Assembly: GCA_030549495.1 (NCBI GenBank)
Contig: JAUIRK010001047.1
Coordinates: 930,001 to 994,000 of the forward strand
Length of the DNA: 64,000 bases
Origin: Nectonema munidae
Taxonomy: Eukaryota > Nematomorpha > Nectonematoida > Nectonematidae
Direction of reading: 5' to 3'
The translations under genes and the position numbers were made by a program. Below are positions 36,201 through 51,200 of the stretch, piece by piece. Positions within the stretch are counted from its first letter, which is position 1, and every line of letters begins with the position of its first letter. Under the pieces are notes generated by a model that was given only the letters and a program-made list of their open reading frames with translations, ran no database searches and was not told where the DNA came from.

Positions 36201-39200
36201 TTTTGAAGAAAAAACTTTTTCTGGACAATTATGTTGAAAAATAACCCAAGAGTTGTAAGCGGCAATGTCCAAATAATTAGTAAACACGGCCATAGTCCAG
36301 CGTCTACTTGGTTTGTGGCACGTATACTCCCTTGCCATCAAGCAGTCGACACTACATTTATTTTCATTGTAACACAAAAAAGATTCTGGTTTATTTTTAA
36401 TATTTGATATACCAACACTTCTTGTGTGTTGCGAAGATAGCGCACGTATACTTGCTTGAAATTTTTTGTCGCACGCGTCAACGGTATGTATATTGAAAGG
36501 GATGCAAACACAGTATAAACAATCTTGCTCTCAGTTTCTTGTAGGTTTCAATTTTCAAATATTTTGGTTTGAGTAAAGTAGACACAAATCTACGGTTTGG
36601 ATTTACTGTGCCACAAATAGTCAAATACTCAAGAGCCCACTTTGCTAATTCATGTGAAGTGAAAAAGCGGTCCAAATATATTCCACAACCATGAGGTAAG
36701 TCACATTGTGAAATCAAATGCTTACAAATTTGAAAGCTTCAAAAATAGCTTTTATCTGAAAGCCCAGTAATGTACAGTTCAGGTCTCATTACATAAAAAG
36801 TTTTGGAGTCATTCAAATGAAACATTTTCATTCCATAATGACCTGGTTTTTTTGGTCGTAGACCTTCACAGGACAACCCTCTAAATTAAATTAGTTGTTC
36901 ATCAATCGTAACTGTTTCAAGAGGAGTCCAGAATTTATGACACTTTTTAAAAAAATTATCATGAATAAATCTTATGGGAGAGATTTTGTCATTTTTGTCT
37001 CTAACAGTATAATCATCAAACCTAATGAAAATGTTTATAAACATGAACATATGTCTACCAATAGCTGCTCTAAGGAATGGATCTCCATTTTTTGAAAAAG
37101 TTGTAGTGTGATAATTTTCTGGTCTTTCGCTTGACCGATGTGGAGAACATAACCAAAGTATGCCATGAGGTCAGAAATTTCAAATCTTTGGTAGCAGCTT
37201 CTAAGTTCTTCCCATTTGCAATTGACATTACTTTAAAAAGTATTAAAAATAAAATGAAATTCGTAAGGCAAAAATTTACTTGTAGTTCTCTACAGATTTT
37301 TTTTCGTCATCTCAACTATATGATTCATCAAAGTTATGTCAAAAAAAAGTTTGAAAATTTCATAATGGCTCTGCAAACCTTGTGCTTCATTTGAATATCC
37401 AAAAGGCCTAGATGACAGATTGCGTCTATTCCGAATCAAACTGGGACCACAAACAGAGTTTTGAGAATCCCAAGTATATTTTGTTCCATCTGGAACCAAG
37501 TGGCTATCATCTATATTTTACGTGCTTGTTGATCATTATCATGACTGTCGTCATCATCCTCTTCGGTTCCAATAACAGATTCTTGAGAACTAAAATTCTC
37601 GAAAACATTAGAAGCCATATCTTCCGAACATTCAGAAAACTCTTCTTCACTGGATTTAGAAGTATATGAGGATGAAAAACTCATGGTTTAAATTGATGTT
37701 GGCTAATAGAGATTTTTTCTTAACATATAGTAATCCAAATTTAAAGCGACAGTAAAAACTTGATTTATTTGACAATCTTTTCAGCAAGATAAATCTATCT
37801 TTGGTGAAAGCCAAATAAATAAATGATGTGCTTTTTACTCCATTATGGTGGTAACGGTGATGCACCAATATACTGTGGTAAGCCAATCTGAGATGCAATC
37901 AGGAGCTGATTTGCAAAAGGTTTTCTACGTTTCAAATTCCAGTTAAACTTCATCTAAAGAACAGTTTAACATTCCACAATATTGAATAATTCCCTCTTTA
38001 ACTGAACTAAAATCCAAATTTTTGGCAAAACAGTTGAATGATGACTCAAAAGACGATCATCAATTTGACTAATTATGCCATCTAAAATGGCAAATAAATA
38101 GAACTGCGATAGTACTCTAATGAGGAGGTTACTGGAATATTATTGATTTTCGCGTCCAACTCTTCTGGGAACGGACAAAGGTTCGTCACCGTATAAATCT
38201 TGAGCTTTCTGAAATAATTTTTGAAAATATAGTTCATTCCTTCTCGATTCCTGTAGCTGTTCTTTGATTATGCAGACATGTTTAATGACTGAAAATAGAT
38301 TATTTGATACTGACTTCAAAGCAACAGACAGCTTCTTAGTTATTTTCATCACATCGTTCATTATAGTCAATGATATAACAAACTCTGGTTTAATTAAAGA
38401 GGTAAGCAAACTGTACGCATCTGTAGATGATAGAGAGTTTTCTTGACTCATACCTTCTAAAATCTCCAGTACAACAGAATATAAAGTATATGCTGTGTGA
38501 ATTGCTTCTTGCTTTTCCACCAAACCTGTTTGGCATTAAACTTTGAGTCTATATTATGATGAAACGATACTGGCTGACTTTAGAGCTTCTTTCAATGTTT
38601 TTGTTCTTACAGCACTCCTAGTGAAGAACCTATCTAAGCTGCCCACAATTCCAAATACATTTGTGATCTCAGGGATATTTGAAGCTTTCACAAGAGTTAA
38701 ATTGAGAGCATGTGCAGCGCAATGCACGTAAATTGCTTGATTTCCACAAACTAGTTTCATTTCGGCTTGAACTCCATTAAAAGAAGCACACTAAGTATTT
38801 CATTTGCAAGTGCTACTACACTCAATGAATACGGATTCATAAACTCCAAAAAAACGTTCCATAATCAAATGGTCCTTTATATAACGCACGCTGACGGAAA
38901 GCTGAGTTTTGTGAGACAGATCAGTTGTCTCATCAGCGATAACAGAGAAAAACCTTGATTTACAAACCTCATCAGATATTTTCTTGCCAATCACTGTTGC
39001 CATGCATGATATGATTTGATTCTGCGTAATTTTTGGTGGGTATGTGGCATTTAAAGCTGAATCATTGAACGGAAACACCCTTTGTCTGTGATAATACTAT
39101 TAATTAAATAAACAAAAACCTAATCCTAACCCCTTGTATCCGCCATTGGTGAGTATAAACAATGAGTACCAAAATTTAAAACAAACTGGATTCAAAACGG

Positions 39201-42200
39201 TTAAAAAATATAAAATTTTCAATTGTTTGATTAAAACTAACAAAACGTAATAATGAACAGAATGAATCAAAAGTTTTTTACTTTTTTTTATATTGGAAAC
39301 ATTATTTTAAAAAATAAAAAGAATCGGGACTGAGTAACGAAATTTCCCGTTGCGATTCCTATTTTAATATTTAAAAAATACGATTTCTCATTCCGATAAA
39401 TCCTTCCATCATTAATAAACAAGTTTACAGACTATAATATAAAACGGCAATCTTTTAAATAGATACTGTATAACAGTAAAGCCGAATACATATGATTCGC
39501 ATATGATTTAGCGAATATCCAGCCGGATATTTAAACAATGCACATAATTATTTTGCTTAACATTTTCATTTTAAAGAAAAAGTATAATCTAGTTGCATTT
39601 ATTTAAATTTCACAACAAATTAAAAAAATTTTATTAAAAAAACATGCAAATTGGAAATATTTACAGAGAGGGTTTAAAAATAAATTTTAATTTTGTAATT
39701 AGAGTTCATGTTTTTATTAATCCTTTAACGACCTGAGTCGACTTAAAATGTGAATCGTCTGCGTTTATAAATGTTTTTTAATACAAATCTGCTTTACATT
39801 AGATATCGTCTGATTAATTTGGTCGCTAATCGGTTAAAGGAAGGAATTTGTTTTTTGGAATTTTTTTAATTCTGTTTTTATTACTTAAAATTTAAGCTTT
39901 ATCTCATTTTGTAAAACCTTTAAATTTTTAATTTTTAATCAACGAATACAATTATTTTAAATAAGAGGATAAAAATGCTATTTTATATCAATTTTAAAAA
40001 CATCATTAAAATTTGTCAAAGTTCGATTTTTAATTTTCTAGCTGTAATTTATTTTAAAATATTTTGTTTCTTGTGAAAAAGTAACAGTTTTATAAAAAAG
40101 TATATCTTTGTATTATTTCTCAAAATAATAGTGATTTTATATTAGTTATCTAGCTGGATTATCCGAATATCGTGTAAAATTTAAAGTAACACCGGATTTC
40201 GGATAGCTGGAAACCTTATAGAAAAAATTGTAACCAAATATTTTCCGAATAACCGGTAGATCTGTACTTTTAAAACTCGCCCGGGTAGTACTATCTTTCT
40301 TAACTCTGAAAAGCAAGAACCCATATTATGTTTTATAAATGCGATACTCTTCCAGACCCAATTCTTTGATACCTTTTCCAGACTCCAATTTCAGAGGGGG
40401 GGGGGGGCAGGGGCAAAGATATTTGTCTCAAATCATAACTTTTTAGAATGAATGTAGATTTATTATAAAAAAAAGACAATTTGTGTAATCTTGATCATGG
40501 ACCATGACTAGTTGCAAAAAAAAATTTTTTTTATAGATAAAACTTACTTTATTGTCCTTATTTATCCCGTTTTACTGTAGGTGTATTAAAAAGATAAAAA
40601 TATCGTATAGCAGTTTAGATTATAGTAATCAGTTCATTAGCTGATGAAGATTTATGTTTTTTGCCAATCTCATAGATGATTCTAAATTTTTCAAAAAAGT
40701 TTTGCATTAAACTCATTTGAAATACTTTTTTAGATGACGTGCAAGAAGAAGAAGAAGAAAACTTTATAACATTACCTTCATTAAAATCACGCCCTTTATC
40801 TCCTGTTTTATATGATGACTCGGAAGTGTATACAGTCAAACCTTCCATGGCTGAAAAACAGTCTTATTTGAGTGCTGGAAGCTTTTCTCATCAAGAGGCT
40901 GTTAAAGATACTTTTTATTATGAAAATGAGTATGATCGATATGATGTGGAATTTGGATTAGAGCATACACGTCCTTACACCTACGCGTATAAAAGACAAA
41001 ATCGCTTTCGAATTGAAAGCAAAAATGATGATTATATGGATGAAAGTGACAGTTTGTATAGACCTTACTACTACGCAAACAAACCATCAAAACGAGGCGC
41101 CAAAACCAAAAGATGTAATCCTTTCAATATACTTTTAAGGAATTTTTTAGTACTTTTTAGATTATTTTTCATTTCATTTTTTATTCTAGAAATAGCCATG
41201 ATCCTTTCAATTTGTCAGTGGCAGAGAGAGGGTAATCAAAATTTCAGAAAGGGGAGCAAAAGTTTCAGTGGGGAGGGGTAAAGCAGTCCTTCCTTTTACC
41301 GATATTTATCGAAGCGCCTGTTACACATAATTATTTGTTTTATTAGTGATATGTATATATATATATATAGGTTTTTAGATCATTCTTTTTATCAAAAAAT
41401 TAGTTTTTGGATTAAATTTTACTATAGCAATTTTTAAGTAAAAAAAGAATCAATATTTCTGTCACTGAGCCGAGCTCGTAATTTTATGATAAACTAGCCT
41501 GCAGCTGAAAAAGCCCTTTCAGGCGCAGCAGGTAGGAGAAATTGTGTTGATGCAATTTTCTAGTAATAAAACTTTATAGGATTGAATTCTTCATACATCA
41601 AAAATTCTGAACTCTTGGTTCAAAAGCTTGCTTAAACCTTAAATTGAGTAGTTAAATTGTAGCGTTTTTAGCTTTAATTTCTATTGCATGTTCAAATTTT
41701 TCTTGCAAAGTAATGGATTCACATCCAAAATTTTCTTTTTCTTCATTTGAAAGTGAAGATTCAAAATCAAATCATTTTGCTCCAAAAAAACTAGTTATTT
41801 TTTTCTCAAATTTAAATGTTGCATTAAACCTGTCTGAAACCATTCCTTCAATTAAAGGTCTTTTTATTTTTACTGGAATTCGTGGATTTTATTTACTCAA
41901 TTCTTTAATAATGAATTCAAACACTCCGTCAGTCGTTAATAGTGTAACATTACGGTTGTGTAATTTTTCAAGGCTAAATTTTAATCGTTGTAAAGCTGCA
42001 ACGATTTCACTTTATTAAAATGATTTCTCTGATTGTCAATCTTTCTAATTTTTTAAATGTCAGTAAATGCTTTAACGATCACATTATTTTATTTATTAAA
42101 ATCTCTTGAGCATCGCCAGTAAACTGTTAAATTCAAACGTGGTTTTCAATTTAAAATAACCATCTATCTTCTCTGAAAATAGATTCTCAGAAAACTTTTA

Positions 42201-45200
42201 CAAATTTCCTTATTTTTTTTAATCGTTTGATTTATATGTGTTTCTTCTCCATCATCACTTCAATTTAAACATTGCATATTCGATTATTCTTTTGTACGGA
42301 AAAATCCTCAATAACTAATACCGTATCCAGATCTTCAACTAGTTCATTGTTTTGATCTGACTCGCTTTCTTCATCCTTACTTTTTTTCAAAGACAAACTG
42401 AAAGTTATATAAAATATCACATACTGCAAGATGTATACCACGTGCAACGTGCATAATTCTAATGATGATCACATTTTAACAAAAATTAGGCATCATATCT
42501 GGAAGTTGACAAAAAACACTAGTTTCATCTATATTATAGGTGTCACGTATGTTGTATTTCTCTACGATTGATGAAAGCTTACTTTTCCAATCAGAAACCG
42601 CACTTGTATCAATACTCCCACTTTCTCCACTGAACTTGCGTTCGCCCAATATTGAAAATTTTACCCAATCGCTGAGTACTTTTGCTTTCAATAACATGTA
42701 AAAGATCACCCTTTGGTGAAGTGTGAGTTCCTTTCTTTTACGGCTTCTCGTAAATATGCTTACATTTTTACTAGCACAATCAATGTAAAATGCAGTTTTT
42801 ATTAGAATGTGCATATCTATCTAATAAGTAAAGAATAAAATGTTTATGCTTGGTGGAAATAAACCTGAGAAAAGTTGAATGATGATTTTAAAGTCAAACG
42901 TTAAGTGAAAAAAAAGATTTTCACCGTGTATAACCCACGTGGGACAGTGAAATTATTTTTGACCGTTATGGACAAATATTTTAGTTTTAGTTCGAATTTA
43001 CAGACCGTAATACGGATTATAGGAGTGACCATTATTCGCGTCATTGTTATGTATATGAATATAAAAGCATTCGCGACTATGTAAACTGGCCGTACTAGAG
43101 GCGCTGTCCGCTGTTTATGAGTGACCGTAGAGAGAAAGTTCTACTGTACATAAGATAACCATCAAAAACCTTATTATTATTGATCTATCGAATAAAATAT
43201 ATAAAAATAATGTCTTGCGACGCGTAAATATGTTATAGAAAAGCATCGTTCTATATTTATTATGAATTGAAATAAGTAGTATTCCCTCATCTGCATCATA
43301 AGCAGCAAACCACTTTGTGTAATGTAAGCTTTTAAATTAAGAAAAAAGGATAAATTAGAGCATATATCTCAAAAAATAATACTTATTTAAATTGAATTAG
43401 CATCTTGTGTTTCACACACTGTTCTATCACATTGTAACGGCATTTCTAGCATTACTCTCAACTTCTATGTTCCTTTTTGTATCACTATATCAGTTTTAAT
43501 GTTTATCCCATTGCTGTGATGCCAAAAAATAGGATTATTATTATTATTATAGCAACTGTAAACTAACACAATAACTTATCTCCTTTTCCTTCTCTTTCTC
43601 TCTTCGCATTCATGATCATTTCAGAACAGTATGGTCGTTCATCGAAACTGACTGTAAAAGAAGCGATCCCGTTTTAGCCAGAGATTATTTTGGAATTTAT
43701 CAGGAGCTTCAATATCGGAGTCAATGATGATATTCTTTTTTATGCTAAAGATCGTTTTAAGGGTCTTTATAAAGGAATATGTGGCAGAAGCCATTCTTTA
43801 TTTAAAAACGATGTATCATTTTATTCAAAATTTATAAAAAAAATTAATCCTTACTTTTTTAATTAATTTATCCAAAATTATAAATTCATTTTTCTAGGAT
43901 AACCTCTGCAAATTTCTTATTCATGCATTACACATAAGACATAAATTCAAACAAGCATATAAGCCAATTCTATCGTGAAAAAAATAATAACAATGCGGAG
44001 GGGGGGGGGGGGCAACTACCCCCTGTGGATCTACCCCTTAGTTTACTAGCGCTAAATGTTAAATACTTTTCCAAAGTCTAAGTATGTTATCGGCAACTAT
44101 TGTAACCTCCTTATAGTGAATATCTCTATATAATGGACATTGGTGACTTATTGAGTCCCTAAGCTGTTCAATATGTAGACGTTTTATCGTAATCTCTAAC
44201 TTAGTTGTGTAAAAATTGATTTACTCAATGTTCACATTTGAATTTTATATTTTGGAAAGAAGATAGATATTTAAATTGTTTTTATTTTCGTGTTGAATAC
44301 ATGTGATTTATTATGTATCCATTTTTTAGATGAACTTCCTTCTCAAATTCCAACTAGGCCTTCTGTCAAACGTGGTAGAGGGCGACCTAGAAAGTATTTT
44401 CCAGATGATATGGCTATCATGCCACAACCCATGTCCACTCCAACAACTTATGAAAAACCTTTGGATCAGTGTGAGTCGTCTTATTATTTTTTGTAATGAG
44501 GCTTTGTCATGTTATTAATAATTATTAACTAACACACAACCTCTAATCTAGACAGTCTTGTTTAACCCTTTGAAGGCCAGAATATTTAAGATTTCTTTTT
44601 CAATCGAATTTTATATATTTAAAGCAGCCGTGCGTTACACTAGTTATTAAAGCGCTAAAGAAAGTTTTGTTAGTGTATAAAAATTAGGGTATATAAAAGT
44701 GTTTAAATTAGTGCAAAAAAATAAAATTTATTGATCTAAAATACAAAAAGTATTCAAATTCATGAATATTTTATCAAAATCACACTGTTTTTTTCTTTTC
44801 ATCAGATGGGTGTGCTTGCTGACAAAATTTTAGTAATATTATTGCATCCTTCCGTTTCACATTTAAATATTTTTCTGAAATTCTGTTAAATTCAATTTCT
44901 TCCCGGTAGTGAATATTTTTTCTGTTAAAGTAAATTTAAACTATATGTCTTATTTTGAATGCTACATCATTCGGATATAAAGGTTTTCAGAAAAGAGAAC
45001 TCCTTAGGGGTGATTATATATATACATATATGTGTCGTGGTAAAAATTGGAATATGTTTTGATTAGCAAATGTACCAAAGAAAATCTTCATGACAACAAG
45101 ATTTTGTGATTCATTGCAAATTTTGATTTAATTTGTATTAATTGTTAATAGGAAATAGTATTTTTACTACAATAGTCAATTCATTTTAATAATGATAAAT

Positions 45201-48200
45201 GTATTTTAAATATTATCAAAGAATCTGAAAAATAATGATTCTAATAATGTATAGTTGTAAAAGTATAACTTTAATAAATACGTTTTAAAGATTATTCTAA
45301 CAATCCATCACTTAAGTTTCAAATTTTCGTAGTTATTGTAGCTTAGTTGTAATGTTTAGGATAAATGTTTTAATAATAAAAATATTGGTAAACTATAAAA
45401 ATTCAATATAATTACTAATAAATCAAAGATAAATTTTCTCATTTCAAAATTATCAATAAAAAATTGTTTGCTGATCATAATTAATAATTAAACATTATCA
45501 AAATGCTCACTAAATTTTTTTCCAGTAGGATTGATTTCTTAAAAGAATTGTGTTTATGTATGATAGAGGTGAAGTTTTTAGTGAATTATTCTACTACCGT
45601 GTTTCTCAACTTTTTTTACTCATTGACCCCTTTTCACTTCTTTTTTACTTGGTGGACCCCGTCATAAAAATTCGACAACAAATATTTATTTAAATAAATA
45701 AAAATTTTAAAAATAGTATATACATAGAATTCATATTGAAATGAAAACAAATCTAATGCAACAATTTTTATAATAAAAAAAGAAAGACATTTAATGAGAT
45801 CCCTGTGGTTGATGCTGCTCAACGAGATTCTTTATATCTGGTTGCATTGAAGTTAATGCTAGTCGTAAAGCACCTCTTTTTACGATGTCAAGTCTATTGC
45901 GAACTTTTTATAATAAAAACCGTTATGATATCAAACTAATATAAATCAAACTAACAGAAATATCATTGTGGACCCCAATTTATAATATTTTGCCTGTAGA
46001 CCCCGTGAATTATTATATGGACCCCTGTTGAGAAACCCTTCTCTACTAGTTGAGAATTTGTGGCCTATCAAATCTTAGCAAGTAAATTCTTGAAATCTCT
46101 ATGATTCAAATTTTCATTTTTATTTGGATGGATGTAATTTTTCAATTCTACCTTTCATGCCCAGTGTCGCATAAAATATTACTCATTGATAAAGATGTGC
46201 AAATGATTAGGTTTTAAAAACGTAAGTCTTGTTGTTAATCTTCCTTTTACACTTCGTTAAAAAGTTTTTCTAAATTCGATGTCTTCAGTAATCTTCCAGT
46301 TATAATTCAAATGCTATTCATAATATAAAATGTTTAAATTGATTGAACAAGATATATGATTCCTAAAAATAGCAAGTCAACTTCAATGCTCAAGATGAAA
46401 TCTTTGAAGCTGGATTGCTTTAACTTTTCACCAAATTTGTATGAATTTTTTATTATTTAAAATTTATTTTATATTCTTAATTACATTAAACTAAAGATGT
46501 TTATTCACCAAATAAAAATATTTGAAAAATCATTTGGCTTAGAACAAATACAAAAGCCTTAGGATGTTTTTAACTAAATAAATAATCTATTTTAACTAAC
46601 TCTTTTTTAAACTGATACTACACTATGTTGTTTTGTATACATTTTATTCTTTCTCCTGTAATCTTTGAACCTCAGTAAATATGGGCTTATATGAGAGATT
46701 TATTATTGTTTTTGAACCGGACCTAGGAATCCGTTTCTCTACTTTTAACTATTTTTTGAAGATGATGTTCCAAAAAATCGTGATTTCTAAGAACATTTAT
46801 TTGAAAGGAGTAGAGACCTAAATTTTTTAGTCGTGAAAAGAATCTCTGATTTCTCAATTGAGAAATGAGAAATTTGATTTGGAATTCTCATGACTTGAGA
46901 TTTTATTAAAAAAATTTTTTTAATCTAAGACATTAATAACTCCTTTTTTAGATAAAATCTTATATACAATTGAAAAATGTGTCTCACATTCTCAAGATTT
47001 AGTTTGTATACATAGCAAAGCATTTTGTAATAGTTGCAAGGATCAAACAGCGCTTTTCTTTTTCTATTATTTTGTGTATGTGTGTATCATGTATATAAGA
47101 AAGCGCATATAGGAATATATTTATCTGACAAGTATAATAGTAACATATTTTACGATGATTGATAACTGCATCAGGTAGATACTTTTTTTTGAAAAGTGTT
47201 CTGTATTTTTTATACAAATATTGAAATATTTTTTTCATTTACATAAGAATTTAATGTAGTAAAATTTCAATGAAGGATACATTTTTTTCTAATCATAAAT
47301 ATGAGCTGAAGGATTACATATTCTTGAGAATTATAGACTTAAACTCCAAATGGAAGAATGTGTCATCAGTCTTTAGGGAATCTATAGAAGGAAATTTTGA
47401 ATATGTGTTTATTGAATTTATATGAAATTAAGAATTGAAATTAACCCATTTAGGACCAATGTTCCTATTTTGGAACATAAGTAATTTCATCTTCGTCTGC
47501 TTTTTTCAATGACCTTGAATATAAATCGTCTGCGTTTTTTTAGATATCGTCTGCTTTGCTTGGTCTTAAATGGGTTAAAGCTTGAAAAAGTATACGCCTT
47601 TTCAAATTAAAGTTTGAAAAGGTTTAAAAAATTTATAGAATCTCAGTGTGCAATATAAATAAAATGTAGAACCCTGGTTTAAAAGTTTCAATCATATTTA
47701 AAATAGTAAGATTTCTTTATTTCGATTGAATAAAAATATAAAAACAAAGGGAATCATTTTCTCGAGAATCAAGAAGCAAAAAACACTTGAAGTCTTGAGA
47801 AATGAGACTCAAGAAATCGCGAGACAGAAACTTTAGTCGTGTTGGATGAAACTTGTGATCTTTAATTTAATGATATAATTCTTTTTCTCTAAAATGCATT
47901 TTAAACGGTGTTTTATTTGATTAAGTGATCAGAGAATGTGATGCCTTCACCAAGAAACTTCTTCCTCATTGGAATCCTCATCCTGTCATCCAAAACTTTA
48001 GTGGTAACACAATTTAATTCTTTTAGATATAGATACTGATCTCATATATATAGACCTTATGTATTTTTTATGCCATTTTTCTCCCACTGTTCAACCACAT
48101 TTTTGACCCTTAGATAGAGATAACTCAATATTTTGGATTAAAAAAGCTCACCCTCATCCCATGTATAAATATAGCTATGCGTGAGTAACTGAACCAACAA

Positions 48201-51200
48201 ATTTGCACTACTTTATCTGGATCAACTTTGACCTGTAAATAGAAAGCTCATTCCGTGTTTAGCGTTAAATTGACACGCCATATATTTAGTTGATTATTAC
48301 GACCAATTGTATTATAAATTAGACATCTTCGATCTATTTTCAATTCATTTCAAAATTATGATTTAATTGTTAATTAATTACTAAATTCACCTTTTAAGCC
48401 TTACCTTCTACTTTGCAATGAAAGAAAAATACTCACAAGTTCTTTAGTAGTCTGAATTGCTTCTCATATCTCGCATTGATTTGTATTATAAGGTGAGATA
48501 GAAATTAGTTCACTTTTTCCATTTTCTTCAAAATACACAGACATCTTAAAAATATTCGGTTAGATATTATTTATGGATTTTTAAAAAAAAATACTATTAT
48601 TCACAAAATATCATTTTTTTATTATATTTTTTACCTTTTTTAAGTTTGAATTTAATGAAAAATAAATGTTCTTGTCTTTTTTATCTACTATTTTAGAATT
48701 TATTGGCTTTTATAAAACCTTTTAAAAAGTTGAAAAAACCAAATTTATATAAAGTATATTGGATTTTGCACAAAAATTCACTATTAAATTTTGTTCACGG
48801 TGTTTATGTATGCTTTATATACTTTTACTTAAATTTTCTAAGTAAAAAATTAAAATTGACGAAACAAAAATTGAGTGCCGTTGTCTAGATTCTAGAACGT
48901 TGGCTTTGTGTTCAACATTAGGCAATTTATAATCATAGATTCAGATATATAGAATGCAGTGTAGTTTGTAGATTTATTTGTGACAGGTGCCAAACACCAT
49001 TTCATCCTCAATGCTTCAAAATGTATCGCACTGATCCTAAAATTTAGTTTAATAACCTATATGTATATTATTGTAAGTTAATTCTTTTTGTTTCCGCTTT
49101 ATTTCTATATAAACCATTAAAGTGTCCTTTTTAAGTTCTAAATTCTCTTTTTTACACTATAAATCAGGGGCGAACATTCTTGAAATTATTGGGGGGAGGG
49201 GAGGGGGGCGTACTTTCAAGCGTCTTCCAAAAAGGACAACAAATTTTTCTGAATTCCTACTCCTCTCTTGTCTATTCTATTTCATTCTTAATTAAGCTTA
49301 ATGTAAACTTTAACCCCCGCCTTATTAATCCCTTATCGACCACAGTCGACATGTGTCGACCTAACAAAGGTAAAATCGTCTGCGCTTATTATTTCTTTTT
49401 AATGTGTAGAAAAGGGGTAAAGATATCAATTAACAATAAAAAAAAATTGAAAATTTTATTGAATGAAAAAAATCATTCATTAATTTTCAGTTGGTCCATT
49501 TTTCTTCCTAAAAAACGAAAATGTTAAATAATTACCTAACTTTTCTGAGGTAATTTCTATTAAAAATGTAAAACAGAACTAAAGTTAGAAAACTTTGTAT
49601 TAGAATTTTTTCATTCTTTTTAGTGTATAAGAATAATTGTAAGTTAGTTAGACTCTCTTATCTTACATTATCATGTATTCATTCGAATGATCATTAAATC
49701 CTATAATGCGATCATCATACATCTTTTATAAAAAGCAACTCTTACTTATAGAATATTATTTGGGGCAGGGCAGTGGGGGAAGGGGCAATTGCTACGGAGC
49801 GCCATTTCATTGCTACTGACTTCAACACAGCGGAGCTTGAGATGGAAATTGAGGACATTCAAATGTTTTTGAAACCTCGGAAGGAAAAACCGGCAAACGC
49901 TCTGAGGATCATGCTGACAATTGGAACTTCTATTGCATCCTGTGAAAGGTCATTCAACAAGCTAAAACGTATTAAGTCCTACCTAAGGAGCACTATGGGG
50001 CAAGCCCGCCTCCAAAGTCTGGCTCTTATGAGCATTGAGAAAGAAGTTCTCGATTGTGTTGATTTTGACGAAGTCATCGATAATTTTGTTGCTGCTAAAA
50101 CACGAAAAATGAACATCTAATGGAGACTGTCTTCGACTCAGTTAGTATATAATCGAATTATGTGACTTAATAAAAATGTGAGTATTTTTTTTCTAAATTA
50201 CTTTTGAAGCCAGAATGGGGCGGGGATGAGTGAGAAAAGAAAGAGACCCTGGGGAGGGGGAGGGGGTGCAAAGGATTCACTAATGAAATATAGCAATTAA
50301 AATGTTAATTGATGCTATTTATAGTTGTGCCTCAACATTTTTTCTCATAACACAAATAGTAACATCCAACATTATTTACTTGGATAGAAATTAACTTTAT
50401 TTCCTTTTTAGAGATCTCTCTTCCATGCTTAAGCAGAGATTCCTTACCAGAGTATCCCGCAACTTTTCTTCTGCGCTCTCAAGGTGATGATGATGGAAAT
50501 AGCCACGGCTTCTCTCCAAACTCAGATATCTCCTTCATCACAGGAACCAAACCACAATTGGCCAACCTCACGAATTTGAGTCAACTTCATCAAACCTCTG
50601 TCCTTGTTCCGCTGCTTAACGAAGACGATGCTCAAGTTTATGGTAATTCCATACCCTTTTCTCTTTTATTTGACATTTGGCCTCCATTTTACAACCAAAT
50701 TGCACCCACTAGTAGTAGAAATTAAAGCTTCAGCTAATCAATGAAACATGATAAGTTGTGTTTCGGTTAAATTGGGCCTATCGAGATCATCATAGGATAC
50801 TTCAAAATCCTGTTATCTTAACTCATTTACTACCAATGTTTCCAAAGGGAACGCAGACGAATTCCTACTTTAAATGGAATTAAATAGGAATTACTAAAGT
50901 TGTCTGCTTTGCTTGGTCTTAAATGGGTTAAACTTTAGTACTTTAATAATTGCAGCAAAAATGGAAAAATAAAGTTGATTAAACTAATAAAAGTATTCTA
51001 ATATTTTATAATGAAATAATCTCTACTTTTTTTATATCCTTAAATAAATTTAAACGGTAAAGTGGTAGGAATCGACTGATACGTAGTATTTGGCTGTCGA
51101 GCTGCTATCTCGAATCGTATGCTGTTATATATGATTCAGTAAAAATTGTTTTAGTTATCATATACCTCTAACAAAAAAGATATATAACATAGCTGAACTT

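Larger units (their letters stand above)
34258..39148 (-). mobile_element. Composite: hAT element interrupted by a piggyBac and a fold-back MITE
   Basis: The left end is CAGTGGCGGATCCAG at 34258; the right end, reversed, is CAATGGCGGATACA at 39148. Flanking 8-mers are ATGAGTAT (34250-34257) and GTGAGTAT (39149-39156), 7 of 8 matching. The hAT transposase is split: N-terminal and catalytic parts at about 39.08-37.75 kb, C-terminal dimerisation block at about 34.76-34.54 kb, both on the minus strand. The interval between holds a piggyBac remnant (35911-37684) and a MITE (35004-35491). The whole stack lies in the 7.4-kb intron 33342-40733 of the AT-hook gene. Confidence 0.75.

Noticed and set aside
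36895-37669. Three plus-strand frames of 66-87 codons
   Set aside because: They lie opposite the piggyBac transposase on the minus strand and have no recognisable motif.
41713-42018. 101-codon plus-strand frame
   Set aside because: Shadow of the hAT transposase fragment, which reads convincingly on the minus strand.
43620-43860. Coding-like stretch open on both strands (plus frame with TVWSFIETDCKRSD, minus frame with DKFQNNLWLKRDRFF) beside a TTTCAG acceptor
   Set aside because: The plus frame would put a stop at the join with the AT-hook gene (phase 1 gives TAA), and neither strand matches a family I know. Left unassigned.
48703-48888. 61-codon frame upstream of the piggyBac finger fragment as part of the same transposase
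   Set aside because: Lys/Phe/Leu-rich AT-driven composition and no piggyBac motif; only the finger itself is convincing.
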